Made by a program: the position numbers and the translations under genes | Shown here: positions 1 to 5,151 of the stretch, one piece after another | Position numbering within the stretch: the first letter of the stretch is position 1 | Layout: each line of letters starts with the position of its first letter | NCBI GenBank assembly: GCA_900541335.1 | Contig: UQJC01000081.1 | Coordinates: 1-5,151, forward strand | Direction of reading: 5' to 3' | DNA from: an uncultured Prevotella sp. | GTDB lineage: Bacteria > Bacteroidota > Bacteroidia > Bacteroidales > Bacteroidaceae | DNA: 5,151 nucleotides | The notes under the pieces: generated by a model | Told to the model about the DNA's origin: nothing | The model's database searches: none | Seen by the model: only the letters and a program-made list of their open reading frames with translations

Positions 1-45
1 ACAGATGACACAGTCCCCTTATGTTTTATGTATCAATTCGTGCGC

Positions 46-1662
46 TTATTCAGCGTACATCTTTTCGCGCAATTCCTTGATGTGATCATCGTGGATGTAA
101 TCCTCGTAACACATCAGTTTGTCAATGCTACCATTCGGCGTAATCTCAATGATTCGGTTAGCCACCGTGTTGATGAATTCGTGGTCATGTGAAGCAAAGA
201 GGATGTTACCCTTGAAAAGCTTCAAGTTGTTATTGAATGCCTGAATACTTTCCATATCCAAGTGGTTGGTCGGCGTATCGAGAATCAAACAGTTTGCATT
301 ACGCAACTGCATGCGTGCAATCATACAACGCATCTTCTCACCACCCGAGAGCACGTTCACCTTCTTCTGAATATCCTCATCCTTGAAGAGCATACGTCCG
401 AGGAAAGCCTTGAAGTAAACATCGTTGCCCTCGCCGTACTGGCTGAGCCAGTCCAACATATTGTAATCCGTGTTGAAGAATGCCGTATTGTCGAGCGGCA
501 AGTATGCAGTCGTAATCGTTATGCCCCACTTATAGTTACCCGCAGCAGGCTTTGCGTTGCCGTTGATGATCTCGAAGAGTGCCGTCATCGCACGGGGATC
601 GTGGCTGATGAAGACAACCTTGTCCTCCTTCTCCACCGTGAAGCTCAACTTGTCGAAGAGCACCGTACCGTCTTCCGTCACCGCCTTCAGGTCGTTCACT
701 TCCAGTATCTGGTTACCCGGTTCACGATCCATCTGGAAGATAATACCTGGATACTTACGCGTAGAGGGCTTAATCTCTTCCACATTGAGTTTCTCCAACA
801 TCTTCTTACGGCTGGTCGTCTGACGGCTCTTAGCCACATTTGCAGAGAAACGGCGGATAAATTCCTCCAGTTCCTTCTTCTTTTCTTCAGCCTTCTGCTT
901 CTGGTTTTGAGCCTGACGGAGTGCCAACTGCGAAGATTCGTACCAGAAGGAGTAGTTACCTGAGAACAACGTTACCTTACCGAAGTCAATATCGACCGTG
1001 TGAGTACATACCTGGTCCAAGAAGTGACGGTCGTGACTAACGACCAACACCGTGTGTTCAAAGTTACCCAAGTATTCTTCGAGCCATTCCACCGTTTCAA
1101 GGTCAAGGTCATTGGTAGGCTCATCGAGCAAGAGGTTATCAGGTTCGCCGAAGAGTGCCTGTGCCAACATGACACGTACCTTCTCCTTACCACTCAGTTC
1201 GCCCATCAGCTTACCGTGCAGTTTTTCCTTGATACCCAATCCGCTCAAGAGCGCAGCTGCATCGTTCTCAGCCGTATAGCCACCCATTTGGGCAAATTTG
1301 TCCTCCAGTTCGGCCACTTTGATACCATCTTCGTCCGTAAAGTCCTCTTTCGAGTAGAGGGCCGTACGTTCTTGCATCAAGTCCCACATTACCGTGTGAC
1401 CCATCAAGACCGTGTCAAGTACGGTGTGCTCATCGTACTTAAAGTGATCCTGACTCAAGACAGAGAGACGCTCACCCGGACCCATTTCAACGCTACCCTT
1501 GGTCGGTTCGAGCTCGCCCGAAATAGCTTTCAAGAGCGTAGACTTACCTGCACCATTGGCACCGATGATACCGTAGATGTTGCCGTTCGTAAACTTCATG
1601 TTCACATCCTGATAAAGGATGCGTTTGCCAAACTGAATGGCTAAGTTGGATACTGTAATCAT
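46..1662 (-). CDS. ABC-F family ATPase, YbiT-like, with degenerate second nucleotide-binding domain
   Basis: A 538-residue soluble protein with two ABC domains in tandem and no membrane segment, the layout of ABC-F proteins, which bind the ribosome and act in translation rather than transport. NBD1 has an intact Walker A (GANGAGKST, residues 34-42), Q-loop Gln71, signature LSGKEK (156-161), Walker B LLLDEPTNDLD (177-187, catalytic Glu181) and switch His210. The insert at about 85-145 fits the ABC-F arm. Residues about 240-300 are a charged, Lys/Glu-rich linker, the position of the P-site tRNA interaction motif. NBD2 has a canonical signature LSGGEK (438-443) and switch His492, but its Walker A position (353-360) reads SHDPRAMT and its Walker B is LILDTPTNHLD (459-469), with Thr463 replacing the catalytic Glu. 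The ATG directly follows the PPTase stop (TAA-ATG), suggesting translational coupling. Bases 1-45 downstream show no terminator. The YbiT-like assignment rests on length and the DHEF/NHLD region; the exact cellular role is unknown. Confidence 0.93.
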   Translation of the reverse strand: MITVSNLAIQFGKRILYQDVNMKFTNGNIYGIIGANGAGKSTLLKAISGELEPTKGSVEMGPGERLSVLSQDHFKYDEHTVLDTVLMGHTVMWDLMQERTALYSKEDFTDEDGIKVAELEDKFAQMGGYTAENDAAALLSGLGIKEKLHGKLMGELSGKEKVRVMLAQALFGEPDNLLLDEPTNDLDLETVEWLEEYLGNFEHTVLVVSHDRHFLDQVCTHTVDIDFGKVTLFSGNYSFWYESSQLALRQAQNQKQKAEEKKKELEEFIRRFSANVAKSRQTTSRKKMLEKLNVEEIKPSTRKYPGIIFQMDREPGNQILEVNDLKAVTEDGTVLFDKLSFTVEKEDKVVFISHDPRAMTALFEIINGNAKPAAGNYKWGITITTAYLPLDNTAFFNTDYNMLDWLSQYGEGNDVYFKAFLGRMLFKDEDIQKKVNVLSGGEKMRCMIARMQLRNANCLILDTPTNHLDMESIQAFNNNLKLFKGNILFASHDHEFINTVANRIIEITPNGSIDKLMCYEDYIHDDHIKELREKMYAE

Positions 1663-2394
1663 TTATCTAATTCGTGATTCTTTGCTTAAAGTTAGAGGAA
1701 CACTTCCGTCAAAGGAAGGTTCCGTGTAAGTGAGGATGCAATGAGGGTAGGGCACGTAGGCTATGCGAAAATACGTTCGAAGTGGACGAATATATGCTGT
1801 CAATTGTGCCTTCGTTTCGTGCAGTTGCAGAAGCATATCCTCGCGAAAATCCAACCCCGGACAATCCACCGCTTTGTATAAGCTTTCCTTCGCACTCCAT
1901 AATAGTGTCGCCGCCCGCGCTTCACTGCCAATGCGTTGAGCCAAAAGGGAAAGCCCTTCCAACTCCTCGTTGTTTAAGAAGCGAGTACGCAAGGCAAATG
2001 CTTTGTCCCGCCATTGCTCGATGTCCATGCCGTGACGCCGATCCGATAGACTGAAAGCGTACGTATCGCCACTGTGCGAGATACTGATTTCGACCGACTC
2101 ATTCTTCTCTTTCAAGAAGGGGCGTCCGCTTTCATAGTAACCGACCCGTGCTTCATTGCCAAACACTTTCGTCAAAAGCAAGCCGACCGAAAGCCGTTCG
2201 CACAATCGCTTTCCCTGCGTCGGATGCAACGTTGCAGCAATATCTTCTGCCAATCCCGGCTGGTAAAGTCGGGCATAATCCAACAATTCATTAGCCGAAA
2301 GATGATGTTGCCACAAACAAACGCGGACATTCCTCGGTTTCACGTGCAGGAAATGAGCAGGTAAGCGGTAGAGTTCGTCTTCAGCAATCAGCAT
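1663..2394 (-). CDS. Sfp-type 4'-phosphopantetheinyl transferase
   Basis: A 243-residue cytoplasmic enzyme expected to move the 4'-phosphopantetheine arm from coenzyme A onto a conserved serine of carrier proteins (acyl-, peptidyl- or aryl carrier proteins). The family motifs are in order: GRP at 90-92; ISISHSG at 103-109; GMDIE at 122-126, whose Asp124 and Glu126 are the expected Mg2+ ligands; and WSAKESLYKA at 166-175, with Lys169, Glu170 and Lys174 matching the WxxKExxxK signature. The length of about 240 residues is that of the Sfp type rather than the short AcpS type. No carrier protein or synthase gene is in the window, so its partner cannot be read from context; it could serve fatty-acid ACP or a secondary pathway. 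The ATG at 2392-2394 lies 95 bases after ssb without a clear ribosome binding site. Its TAA stop touches the ATG of the ABC-F gene, so the two are very probably co-transcribed. Confidence 0.93.
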   Translation of the reverse strand: MLIAEDELYRLPAHFLHVKPRNVRVCLWQHHLSANELLDYARLYQPGLAEDIAATLHPTQGKRLCERLSVGLLLTKVFGNEARVGYYESGRPFLKEKNESVEISISHSGDTYAFSLSDRRHGMDIEQWRDKAFALRTRFLNNEELEGLSLLAQRIGSEARAATLLWSAKESLYKAVDCPGLDFREDMLLQLHETKAQLTAYIRPLRTYFRIAYVPYPHCILTYTEPSFDGSVPLTLSKESRIR

Positions 2395-2489
2395 GATTAA
2401 AAGGATACGCGGGAAGGCACTTCGCGACTCAGGGGGAAAAGTTGGTTAGAGCAAACCGTGCTATCGGTCTTTCTATCTTCGCTTCACGT
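2395..2489. other. ssb-PPTase intergenic gap without a recognised element
   Basis: These 95 bases separate ssb from the PPTase gene. Read on the minus strand they contain a TTTG preceded by ACGG rather than TAnn, and no convincing -7/-33 pair. I see no stem followed by a U-tract and no open frame of note. The PPTase and ABC-F genes may therefore be read through from ssb, but a non-canonical promoter cannot be excluded. Confidence 0.5.
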
Positions 2490-2954
2490 TTAGAAAGGAA
2501 GCTTGTCCAGATTATTGGAAAATGGCGATGTTTGATTCGTCGTCTTCTTTTCGGTAGAAGCCCCTTGTGAGGCAGGAGCAAAAGGTGTCGCCGCAGGAGC
2601 AGAAGCCGTTGTGGGTTGCGTTTTCGGAGTCAACAACTCCATGTTACTTCCCCAGATTTCAGTAACGTAATGTGTCACCCCCTTCTTGTCCGTATAGTTA
2701 CGTGTACGCAACTCTCCTTCGATGTAGAGTTTGTCTCCTTTGTGCACGTAGCGTTCAGCCACTTCAGCCAGGCGTCTCCACAAGCAGATGCGATGCCATT
2801 CAGTCCGTTCGGGTACAGCCGTTCCGTTCGGAAGCGTATAGCCTGGCGTAGAGGTAGCCAAACTAAATTGTGCCGTACATACTCCTGCGTCAACATAGTG
2901 AATTTCGGGATCTTTACCGACATGCCCGATAAGCATTACTTTATTGAGTGACAT
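2490..2954 (-). CDS. ssb: Single-stranded DNA-binding protein
   Basis: Binds single-stranded DNA during replication, recombination and repair, and recruits partner proteins through its C-terminal tip. With the chosen ATG (2952-2954) the product is 154 residues. It opens with MSLNKVMLIGHVGKDPE, the usual SSB N-terminus, followed by an OB fold to about residue 110 (ARF-type strand TAQFSLATS at 27-35, TEWHRICLW at 51-59, GDKLYIEGELRTRNY at 73-87, and WGSNMELL at 101-108). Residues 111-146 are a disordered linker rich in Thr, Ala, Pro and Gln. The tip is NNLDKLPF (147-154): the terminal Pro-Phe is kept, but only one acidic residue lies within the last eight, against several Asp in most SSBs. An upstream in-frame GTG at 3015-3017 would add 21 residues without resemblance to SSB, so I reject it. 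The gene sits 111 bases after the DUF4293 gene and 95 bases before the PPTase gene. Confidence 0.95.
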   Translation of the reverse strand: MSLNKVMLIGHVGKDPEIHYVDAGVCTAQFSLATSTPGYTLPNGTAVPERTEWHRICLWRRLAEVAERYVHKGDKLYIEGELRTRNYTDKKGVTHYVTEIWGSNMELLTPKTQPTTASAPAATPFAPASQGASTEKKTTNQTSPFSNNLDKLPF

Positions 2955-2989
2955 AAGATCGGATTGTTGAGGGTTAGTATTGTGAGTAA

Positions 2990-3017
2990 GTGAAGATGTA
3001 TGTGCATTCCTCTTCAC
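2990..3017 (-). repeat. Inverted repeat upstream of ssb
   Basis: Seven-base perfect arms, GTGAAGA (2990-2996) and TCTTCAC (3011-3017), flank a 14-base spacer. The repeat lies 36-63 bases before the ssb ATG in the 111-base gap after the DUF4293 gene. It could be an operator-like site or a weak hairpin in the ssb leader. There is no U-tract, so it is not an intrinsic terminator. Arms this short can arise by chance, and no function is claimed. Apart from this repeat I see nothing definite in the 2955-3065 gap. Confidence 0.35.
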
Positions 3018-3065
3018 TCAACGAAGCATAACGCACTCCGTTAGCCGTTTCATAGCGAAGCAACC

Positions 3066-3524
3066 TTATCGAATACGGTCAGCTGCGCGTACCAAGTTTT
3101 CATCGCGCTGAATGGCTCGACGTCCCATAATCAGTGCCACGATGGCGAGCAAGGGGAAGAGTGCCGTAACTTCGAAGCCCAAAGTTGCTCCCATGCGTTC
3201 CTGCATAGCCAGCGTATAAGCCGCCAGTGCACCATACCACAGGAGGTTGGCCACAATCGCAAAGTTTGCCGTATGCATTTGCTTCTTGCGATGCTTGTAA
3301 CCGAAGATGGCAATAAAGGGTAGTAAAACCGACAACAAAGTGAAGATCCACAAACCATAAGGAACCACTCCCGCAAATTCGGGTAACATCACCGTGTCAT
3401 AGCCCGCGCCCATGAGCGTAATCCATTTATCTCCCTTGTCAAATTGAACCAACGGAGTAAAAACGGTAATGGCGGGAAAAATTCCCGCCAATAAGAGATA
3501 GATGCTTTGAATACGTTGTATCAT
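3066..3524 (-). CDS. DUF4293 family integral membrane protein
   Basis: A 152-residue protein matching from memory the Bacteroidota-restricted DUF4293 family, whose function is unknown. The N-terminus MIQRIQSIYLLLAG and the C-terminal tail with DENLVRAADRIR are the family hallmarks. Four hydrophobic segments are visible, at about residues 6-26, 54-75, 86-107 and 117-134. A basic loop (YKHRKKQ, 76-82) lies between helices 2 and 3, and the charged tail after helix 4 is basic, so both are probably cytoplasmic by the positive-inside rule. The polar loop 27-53 between helices 1 and 2 would then be periplasmic. There is no Sec signal cleavage site or lipobox. The ATG overlaps the rpoZ stop codon by 4 bases (ATGA), which points to translational coupling with rpoZ. 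A strong hairpin lies within codons 12-19. No enzymatic motif is visible and I do not assign a role. Confidence 0.88.
   Translation of the reverse strand: MIQRIQSIYLLLAGIFPAITVFTPLVQFDKGDKWITLMGAGYDTVMLPEFAGVVPYGLWIFTLLSVLLPFIAIFGYKHRKKQMHTANFAIVANLLWYGALAAYTLAMQERMGATLGFEVTALFPLLAIVALIMGRRAIQRDENLVRAADRIR
3470..3490 (-). repeat. Perfect GC-rich hairpin inside the start of the DUF4293 gene
   Basis: Nine-base perfect arms (3470-3478 and 3482-3490, core GGCGGGAA/TTCCCGCC) are separated by a 3-base loop at 3479-3481. In the mRNA this would be a compact, very stable stem-loop starting about 35 bases after the DUF4293 start codon. In frame the palindrome encodes part of LAGIFPA in the first membrane helix. 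The sequence after it on the minus strand is CATTACC, so there is no U-tract and it does not look like an intrinsic terminator. It may tune expression or mRNA stability at the rpoZ/DUF4293 junction, or be a by-product of the codons used. Confidence 0.6.
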
Positions 3525-3865
3525 ACTTCAGAAGTCAGATTGTCCTTCTCCTTTGCAGGATTACGGAAGTAGATATTTTTCTTCAGATACTCATCAGCTG
3601 CGATGAGCGTAGGCTTCGGGAGTCTTTCATAGTAGCGAGAAATTTCAATTTGCTCGCGATTCTCGAAAGTTTCCTCCAAATTATCGTTGGCAGAAGCAAA
3701 CTCCTTCAACTTCTTGGAGAGATCCTCCTTCATTTGTACGCCAATCTGATTGGCACGCTTCGACATAATCACAACACTTTCGTAGATGTTGTTCGTACCT
3801 TCGCAGAAATCCATCAGATTGTGTGTCACCGTGTTTGTAGGTGCTTTGCTCTTCTTGTAATCCAT
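3521..3865 (-). CDS. rpoZ: DNA-directed RNA polymerase omega subunit, Bacteroidota type (Rpb6 family)
   Basis: The small omega subunit helps fold and hold the beta' subunit in RNA polymerase. The 114-residue product has the Bacteroidota form of the family: the N-terminus MDYKKSKAPTNTVTHNLMDFC; the conserved core NNIYESVVIMSKRANQI (25-41), equivalent to the omega/Rpb6 region that contacts beta'; a helix around 43-57 (VQMKEDLSKKLKEFA); and the lineage-typical stretches LEETFENREQIEISRYYE (63-80) and LPKPTLIA (82-89). The ATG at 3863-3865 begins 34 bases after the bamD stop, in an AT-rich spacer without a Shine-Dalgarno sequence, as is common in this phylum. The stop overlaps the following DUF4293 start by 4 bases. 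The gene probably shares the bamD transcript. Assignment is strong; other explanations are unlikely. Confidence 0.95.
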   Translation of the reverse strand: MDYKKSKAPTNTVTHNLMDFCEGTNNIYESVVIMSKRANQIGVQMKEDLSKKLKEFASANDNLEETFENREQIEISRYYERLPKPTLIAADEYLKKNIYFRNPAKEKDNLTSEV

Positions 3866-3899
3866 TGTATTATAATGTGTATGTAATTGTATCTACTGT

Positions 3900-4745
3900 T
3901 TATTGCTGTTCGGTTTCCTTCGGCATATAAGGCTTTGCTTTTTGGAAGAGTTTCTTCGCTTCCGAAAGGTATTTCGATTCGGGATATTCCGTTACGAAGC
4001 TGTAGTATTCGTCAATGGCCTGGTGGAAACGATCTTCTTTCTTCGATTCAACACTCAACTCAGCCAAGGCAAACTTGGCGCGGAGAATCAAGATAGAGAA
4101 GTCTTCGCGGCGTGTAGTATAAGGGAAATCCTTGATGGCATTTTCCGCTGTGATAATACAAGCACCATAATTGCCATTCACACCGTTACCGATGTACGGA
4201 CCCAAGTCAAAATAGAGTTTCGCTGAGAGATATTCCTTCTCGACCAACTTATCTTGCAACTGGAAGATATAGTCTTGAGCTTGCGCACGCAAGGGGTGGG
4301 TTGGGTAGTTCTCAATAAAGTTTTGGAACTCCGTTACCGCCTCATACGTTGCCGTTTGGTCAAGTTTGGGTTCAGGCGTAGTCTTGTAGAGTGAAACACC
4401 GCAATTATAGCGAGCTTCCGCCGTATACTTTCCCTTCGGATAAGTTTCGTAGTACTTTCTGAAAACAGTCGCAGCCGCTTCGTACGAACGGGCTTGCTGG
4501 TGCGCCAGCCCCAAAAGGTAAAGTGATTCTTCGCCTTGGTCTGTTCCCTTCAGTACAGAGATAACCTCCGAGAGCATTAGCGAAGCGCGGTTATACTGAC
4601 CTTCCGCGTAATATTGTTTAGCGGCCTCATACTTATATTCGTAATCATTGGTCTTCAACACCTGATTGTAACTCGCACAACTGGTCAATCCTGCGAAGAA
4701 AACTGTCAGAAGGCCGTTGAGAAGATTGGAAAAGTGATACTTCAT
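3900..4745 (-). CDS. bamD: Outer membrane protein assembly factor BamD (lipoprotein)
   Basis: BamD is the essential lipoprotein partner of BamA in the complex that inserts beta-barrel proteins into the outer membrane. From the ATG at 4743-4745 the product is 281 residues. It has a signal peptide (basic start MKYHF, hydrophobic core LLNGLLTVFFAGL) and a lipobox LTSC with Cys23 as the predicted lipidated residue, followed by ASYNQ. TPR-like helical pairs follow at about 36-67, 73-104, 107-147, 171-207 and 215-255, with repeat-style signatures such as AAKQYYAEGQYNRA, YEAAATVFRKYYETYP and AIDEYYSFVTEYPESKY. The size and repeat layout fit the YfiO/BamD family and are a little longer than the E. 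coli protein. An in-frame TTG at 4764-4766 would add seven residues, but it lies inside the promoter -7 box and would spoil the signal peptide, so I use the ATG. bamD appears to head the bamD-rpoZ-DUF4293 operon. Confidence 0.94.
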   Translation of the reverse strand: MKYHFSNLLNGLLTVFFAGLTSCASYNQVLKTNDYEYKYEAAKQYYAEGQYNRASLMLSEVISVLKGTDQGEESLYLLGLAHQQARSYEAAATVFRKYYETYPKGKYTAEARYNCGVSLYKTTPEPKLDQTATYEAVTEFQNFIENYPTHPLRAQAQDYIFQLQDKLVEKEYLSAKLYFDLGPYIGNGVNGNYGACIITAENAIKDFPYTTRREDFSILILRAKFALAELSVESKKEDRFHQAIDEYYSFVTEYPESKYLSEAKKLFQKAKPYMPKETEQQ

Positions 4746-4763
4746 TCGGATGAAATTTGGATG

Positions 4764-4771
4764 CAAAAGTA
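4764..4771 (-). promoter_or_regulatory. Bacteroidota-type -7 promoter box for bamD
   Basis: On the minus strand this reads TACTTTTG, a full match to the TAnnTTTG -7 consensus of the Bacteroidota primary sigma factor. Transcription would begin near 4757-4759, leaving a leader of only about 12-14 bases before the bamD ATG at 4745. The -33 region (about 4788-4796) reads GAAAGGTTT, only a weak match to the expected TTTG/TTG. The placement between the upstream terminator and bamD supports it as the start of the bamD-rpoZ-DUF4293 unit. Confidence 0.6.
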
Positions 4772-4827
4772 CAAATAGTTTTTGAGAAAACCTTTCCCGT
4801 TTCCCGCAGAAGCCCTCTGAAAAGGAT

Positions 4828-4873
4828 AAAAAAAGCGCAAAACTGAAGCGAATTCGCTCAGCTTGCGCTTTTT
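4828..4873 (-). terminator. Intrinsic terminator after the primase-like gene
   Basis: An outer stem pairs 4830-4840 with 4863-4873 (AAAAAGCGCAA with TTGCGCTTTTT). It continues through a small internal loop into CTG/CAG (4843-4845 with 4859-4861), one bulged A at 4846, and an inner palindrome AGCGAATTCGCT (4847-4858). Reading the minus strand, the hairpin ends in a run of seven T (4834 down to 4828), the classic rho-independent form. It begins 22 bases after the stop at 4896 and separates that gene from the bamD promoter. The plus strand would also give a hairpin followed by five T, but no plus-strand gene ends here. Confidence 0.88.
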
Positions 4874-4895
4874 ATGGTTGCAATGTGCTGTTGAA

Positions 4896-5134
4896 CTACC
4901 GCAAAATAATCCGGTCGCCCAAGAGTTGGGCAATTTGACGTTCAATCGCGCTGAATTCCATGTATTCCTTCATCAACGCTTCGTATTCTTGCGGACGGCT
5001 CATCAATTGAGGATCACGCAGTTTTGCCAACAGTTCGTTGAGTTTCTCCTTGATAAGGGCGTGTTTGTAGTCATGCAGAATGCGAGGCACGACTTCTTCG
5101 AGTCGATATTTAACCTCCACGTATTGCGCTCGTT
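4896..5134 (-). CDS. dnaG: C-terminal fragment of probable DNA primase (5' end missing)
   Basis: Only the last 78 codons are present, because the contig ends inside the gene. The frame stays open through 5132, and the apparent in-frame TAA at 5133-5135 is created by the adapter sequence, so it is not a real stop. The GTG at 5118-5120 is an internal codon, not a start. The visible part is a charged, helical segment: LEEVVPRILHDYKHALI, then a helix with KEKLNELLAKLRDPQ, then YEALMKEYMEFSAIERQIAQ, and the ending LLGDRIILR. From memory this resembles the C-terminal helicase-interacting helices of Bacteroidota DnaG, including the closing GDR(I/V)(I/V)L. That comparison was not run, and another helical protein is possible. 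If correct, the full protein makes RNA primers for replication. The gene is followed by a strong terminator and so ends its own transcript. Confidence 0.65.
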
Positions 5135-5151
5135 AGATCGGAAGAGCGTCG
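5135..5151. other. Untrimmed Illumina sequencing adapter at contig end
   Basis: The last 17 bases, AGATCGGAAGAGCGTCG, match exactly the first 17 bases of the TruSeq universal adapter read-through sequence, which continues TGTAGGGAAAGAG. This is not genomic DNA. It creates a false in-frame stop in the truncated primase-like gene at 5133-5135 and should be removed before annotation. Confidence 0.95.

Noticed and set aside
262..1644. Long plus-strand open frames (262-963, 557-823, 1000-1644) opposite the ABC-F gene
   Set aside because: They are antisense to a well-supported gene with intact motifs, show no recognisable protein family, and are rich in residues typical of reversed coding frames.
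2581..2610. Repeat-like GCAGGAGCA units in the ssb linker
   Set aside because: They are short, imperfect and explained by the Ala/Pro-rich coding linker.
2957..2964. AGATCGGA upstream of ssb as a second adapter remnant
   Set aside because: Only eight bases match before the sequence diverges (TTGTTG), and it lies in continuous genomic context, so it is a chance match.
3015..3017. Upstream GTG start giving a 175-residue SSB
   Set aside because: The added 21 residues are polar and unlike SSB, while the ATG at 2952-2954 yields the standard MSLNKVMLIG beginning.
3020..3035. Possible -7 box TATGCTTC upstream of ssb
   Set aside because: It matches only part of TAnnTTTG and no TTG/TTTG lies at the expected distance upstream, so it is too weak to call a promoter.
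4764..4766. TTG start for bamD, giving 288 residues
   Set aside because: The codon is part of the TACTTTTG -7 box, so it would lie upstream of the transcription start. The ATG at 4743-4745 gives a normal lipoprotein signal peptide.
4742..4945. Minus-strand open frame of 67 codons spanning the terminator and bamD leader
   Set aside because: It runs through the terminator hairpin, overlaps the primase-like gene in another frame and has no family resemblance.
5118..5120. GTG as start of a complete 74-residue gene
   Set aside because: The frame is open upstream to the adapter junction and the only upstream stop includes an adapter base, so this is the tail of a truncated gene.

Overview
The window is an ordinary chromosomal housekeeping region from a member of the Bacteroidota, most likely Bacteroidales and possibly Prevotellaceae. 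The evidence is a Bacteroidota-type RpoZ, a DUF4293 membrane protein, a Bacteroidota-style BamD lipoprotein, a -7 promoter element of the TAnnTTTG type, and start codons without Shine-Dalgarno sequences. Every gene I can support lies on the minus strand, so transcription runs from high to low coordinates.

Read in the direction of transcription, the layout is: (1) 5135-5151, a 17-base stretch identical to the start of an Illumina TruSeq adapter, so the right end is a contig end with untrimmed adapter. (2) 4896-5134, the C-terminal end of a gene that looks like DNA primase (dnaG), cut by the contig end. (3) 4828-4873, a strong intrinsic terminator. (4) 4764-4771, a -7 promoter box just ahead of bamD. 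(5) bamD (3900-4745), rpoZ (3521-3865) and a DUF4293 four-helix membrane protein (3066-3524), tightly packed; rpoZ and the DUF4293 gene overlap by 4 bases. (6) ssb (2490-2954) after a 111-base gap. (7) A Sfp-type 4'-phosphopantetheinyl transferase (1663-2394), whose stop codon directly abuts the start of (8) an ABC-F ATPase of the YbiT-like group (46-1662).

Together the genes serve core processes: replication (primase, SSB), transcription (omega subunit), outer-membrane protein assembly (BamD), carrier-protein activation (PPTase) and probably ribosome-associated translation control (ABC-F). bamD-rpoZ-DUF4293 probably form one transcript from the promoter at about 4764-4771. Whether ssb, the PPTase and ABC-F read on from it is unclear, because no convincing promoter or terminator was seen in the 2395-2489 or 2955-3065 gaps.

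I found no mobile element, CRISPR array, tRNA or rRNA, and no evidence of a new multi-gene system. The points most worth a second look are the adapter tail, the co-ordinated decay of one of the two composite ATPase sites in the ABC-F protein, a 9-bp perfect hairpin inside the start of the DUF4293 gene, and the weakly acidic C-terminal tip of SSB.
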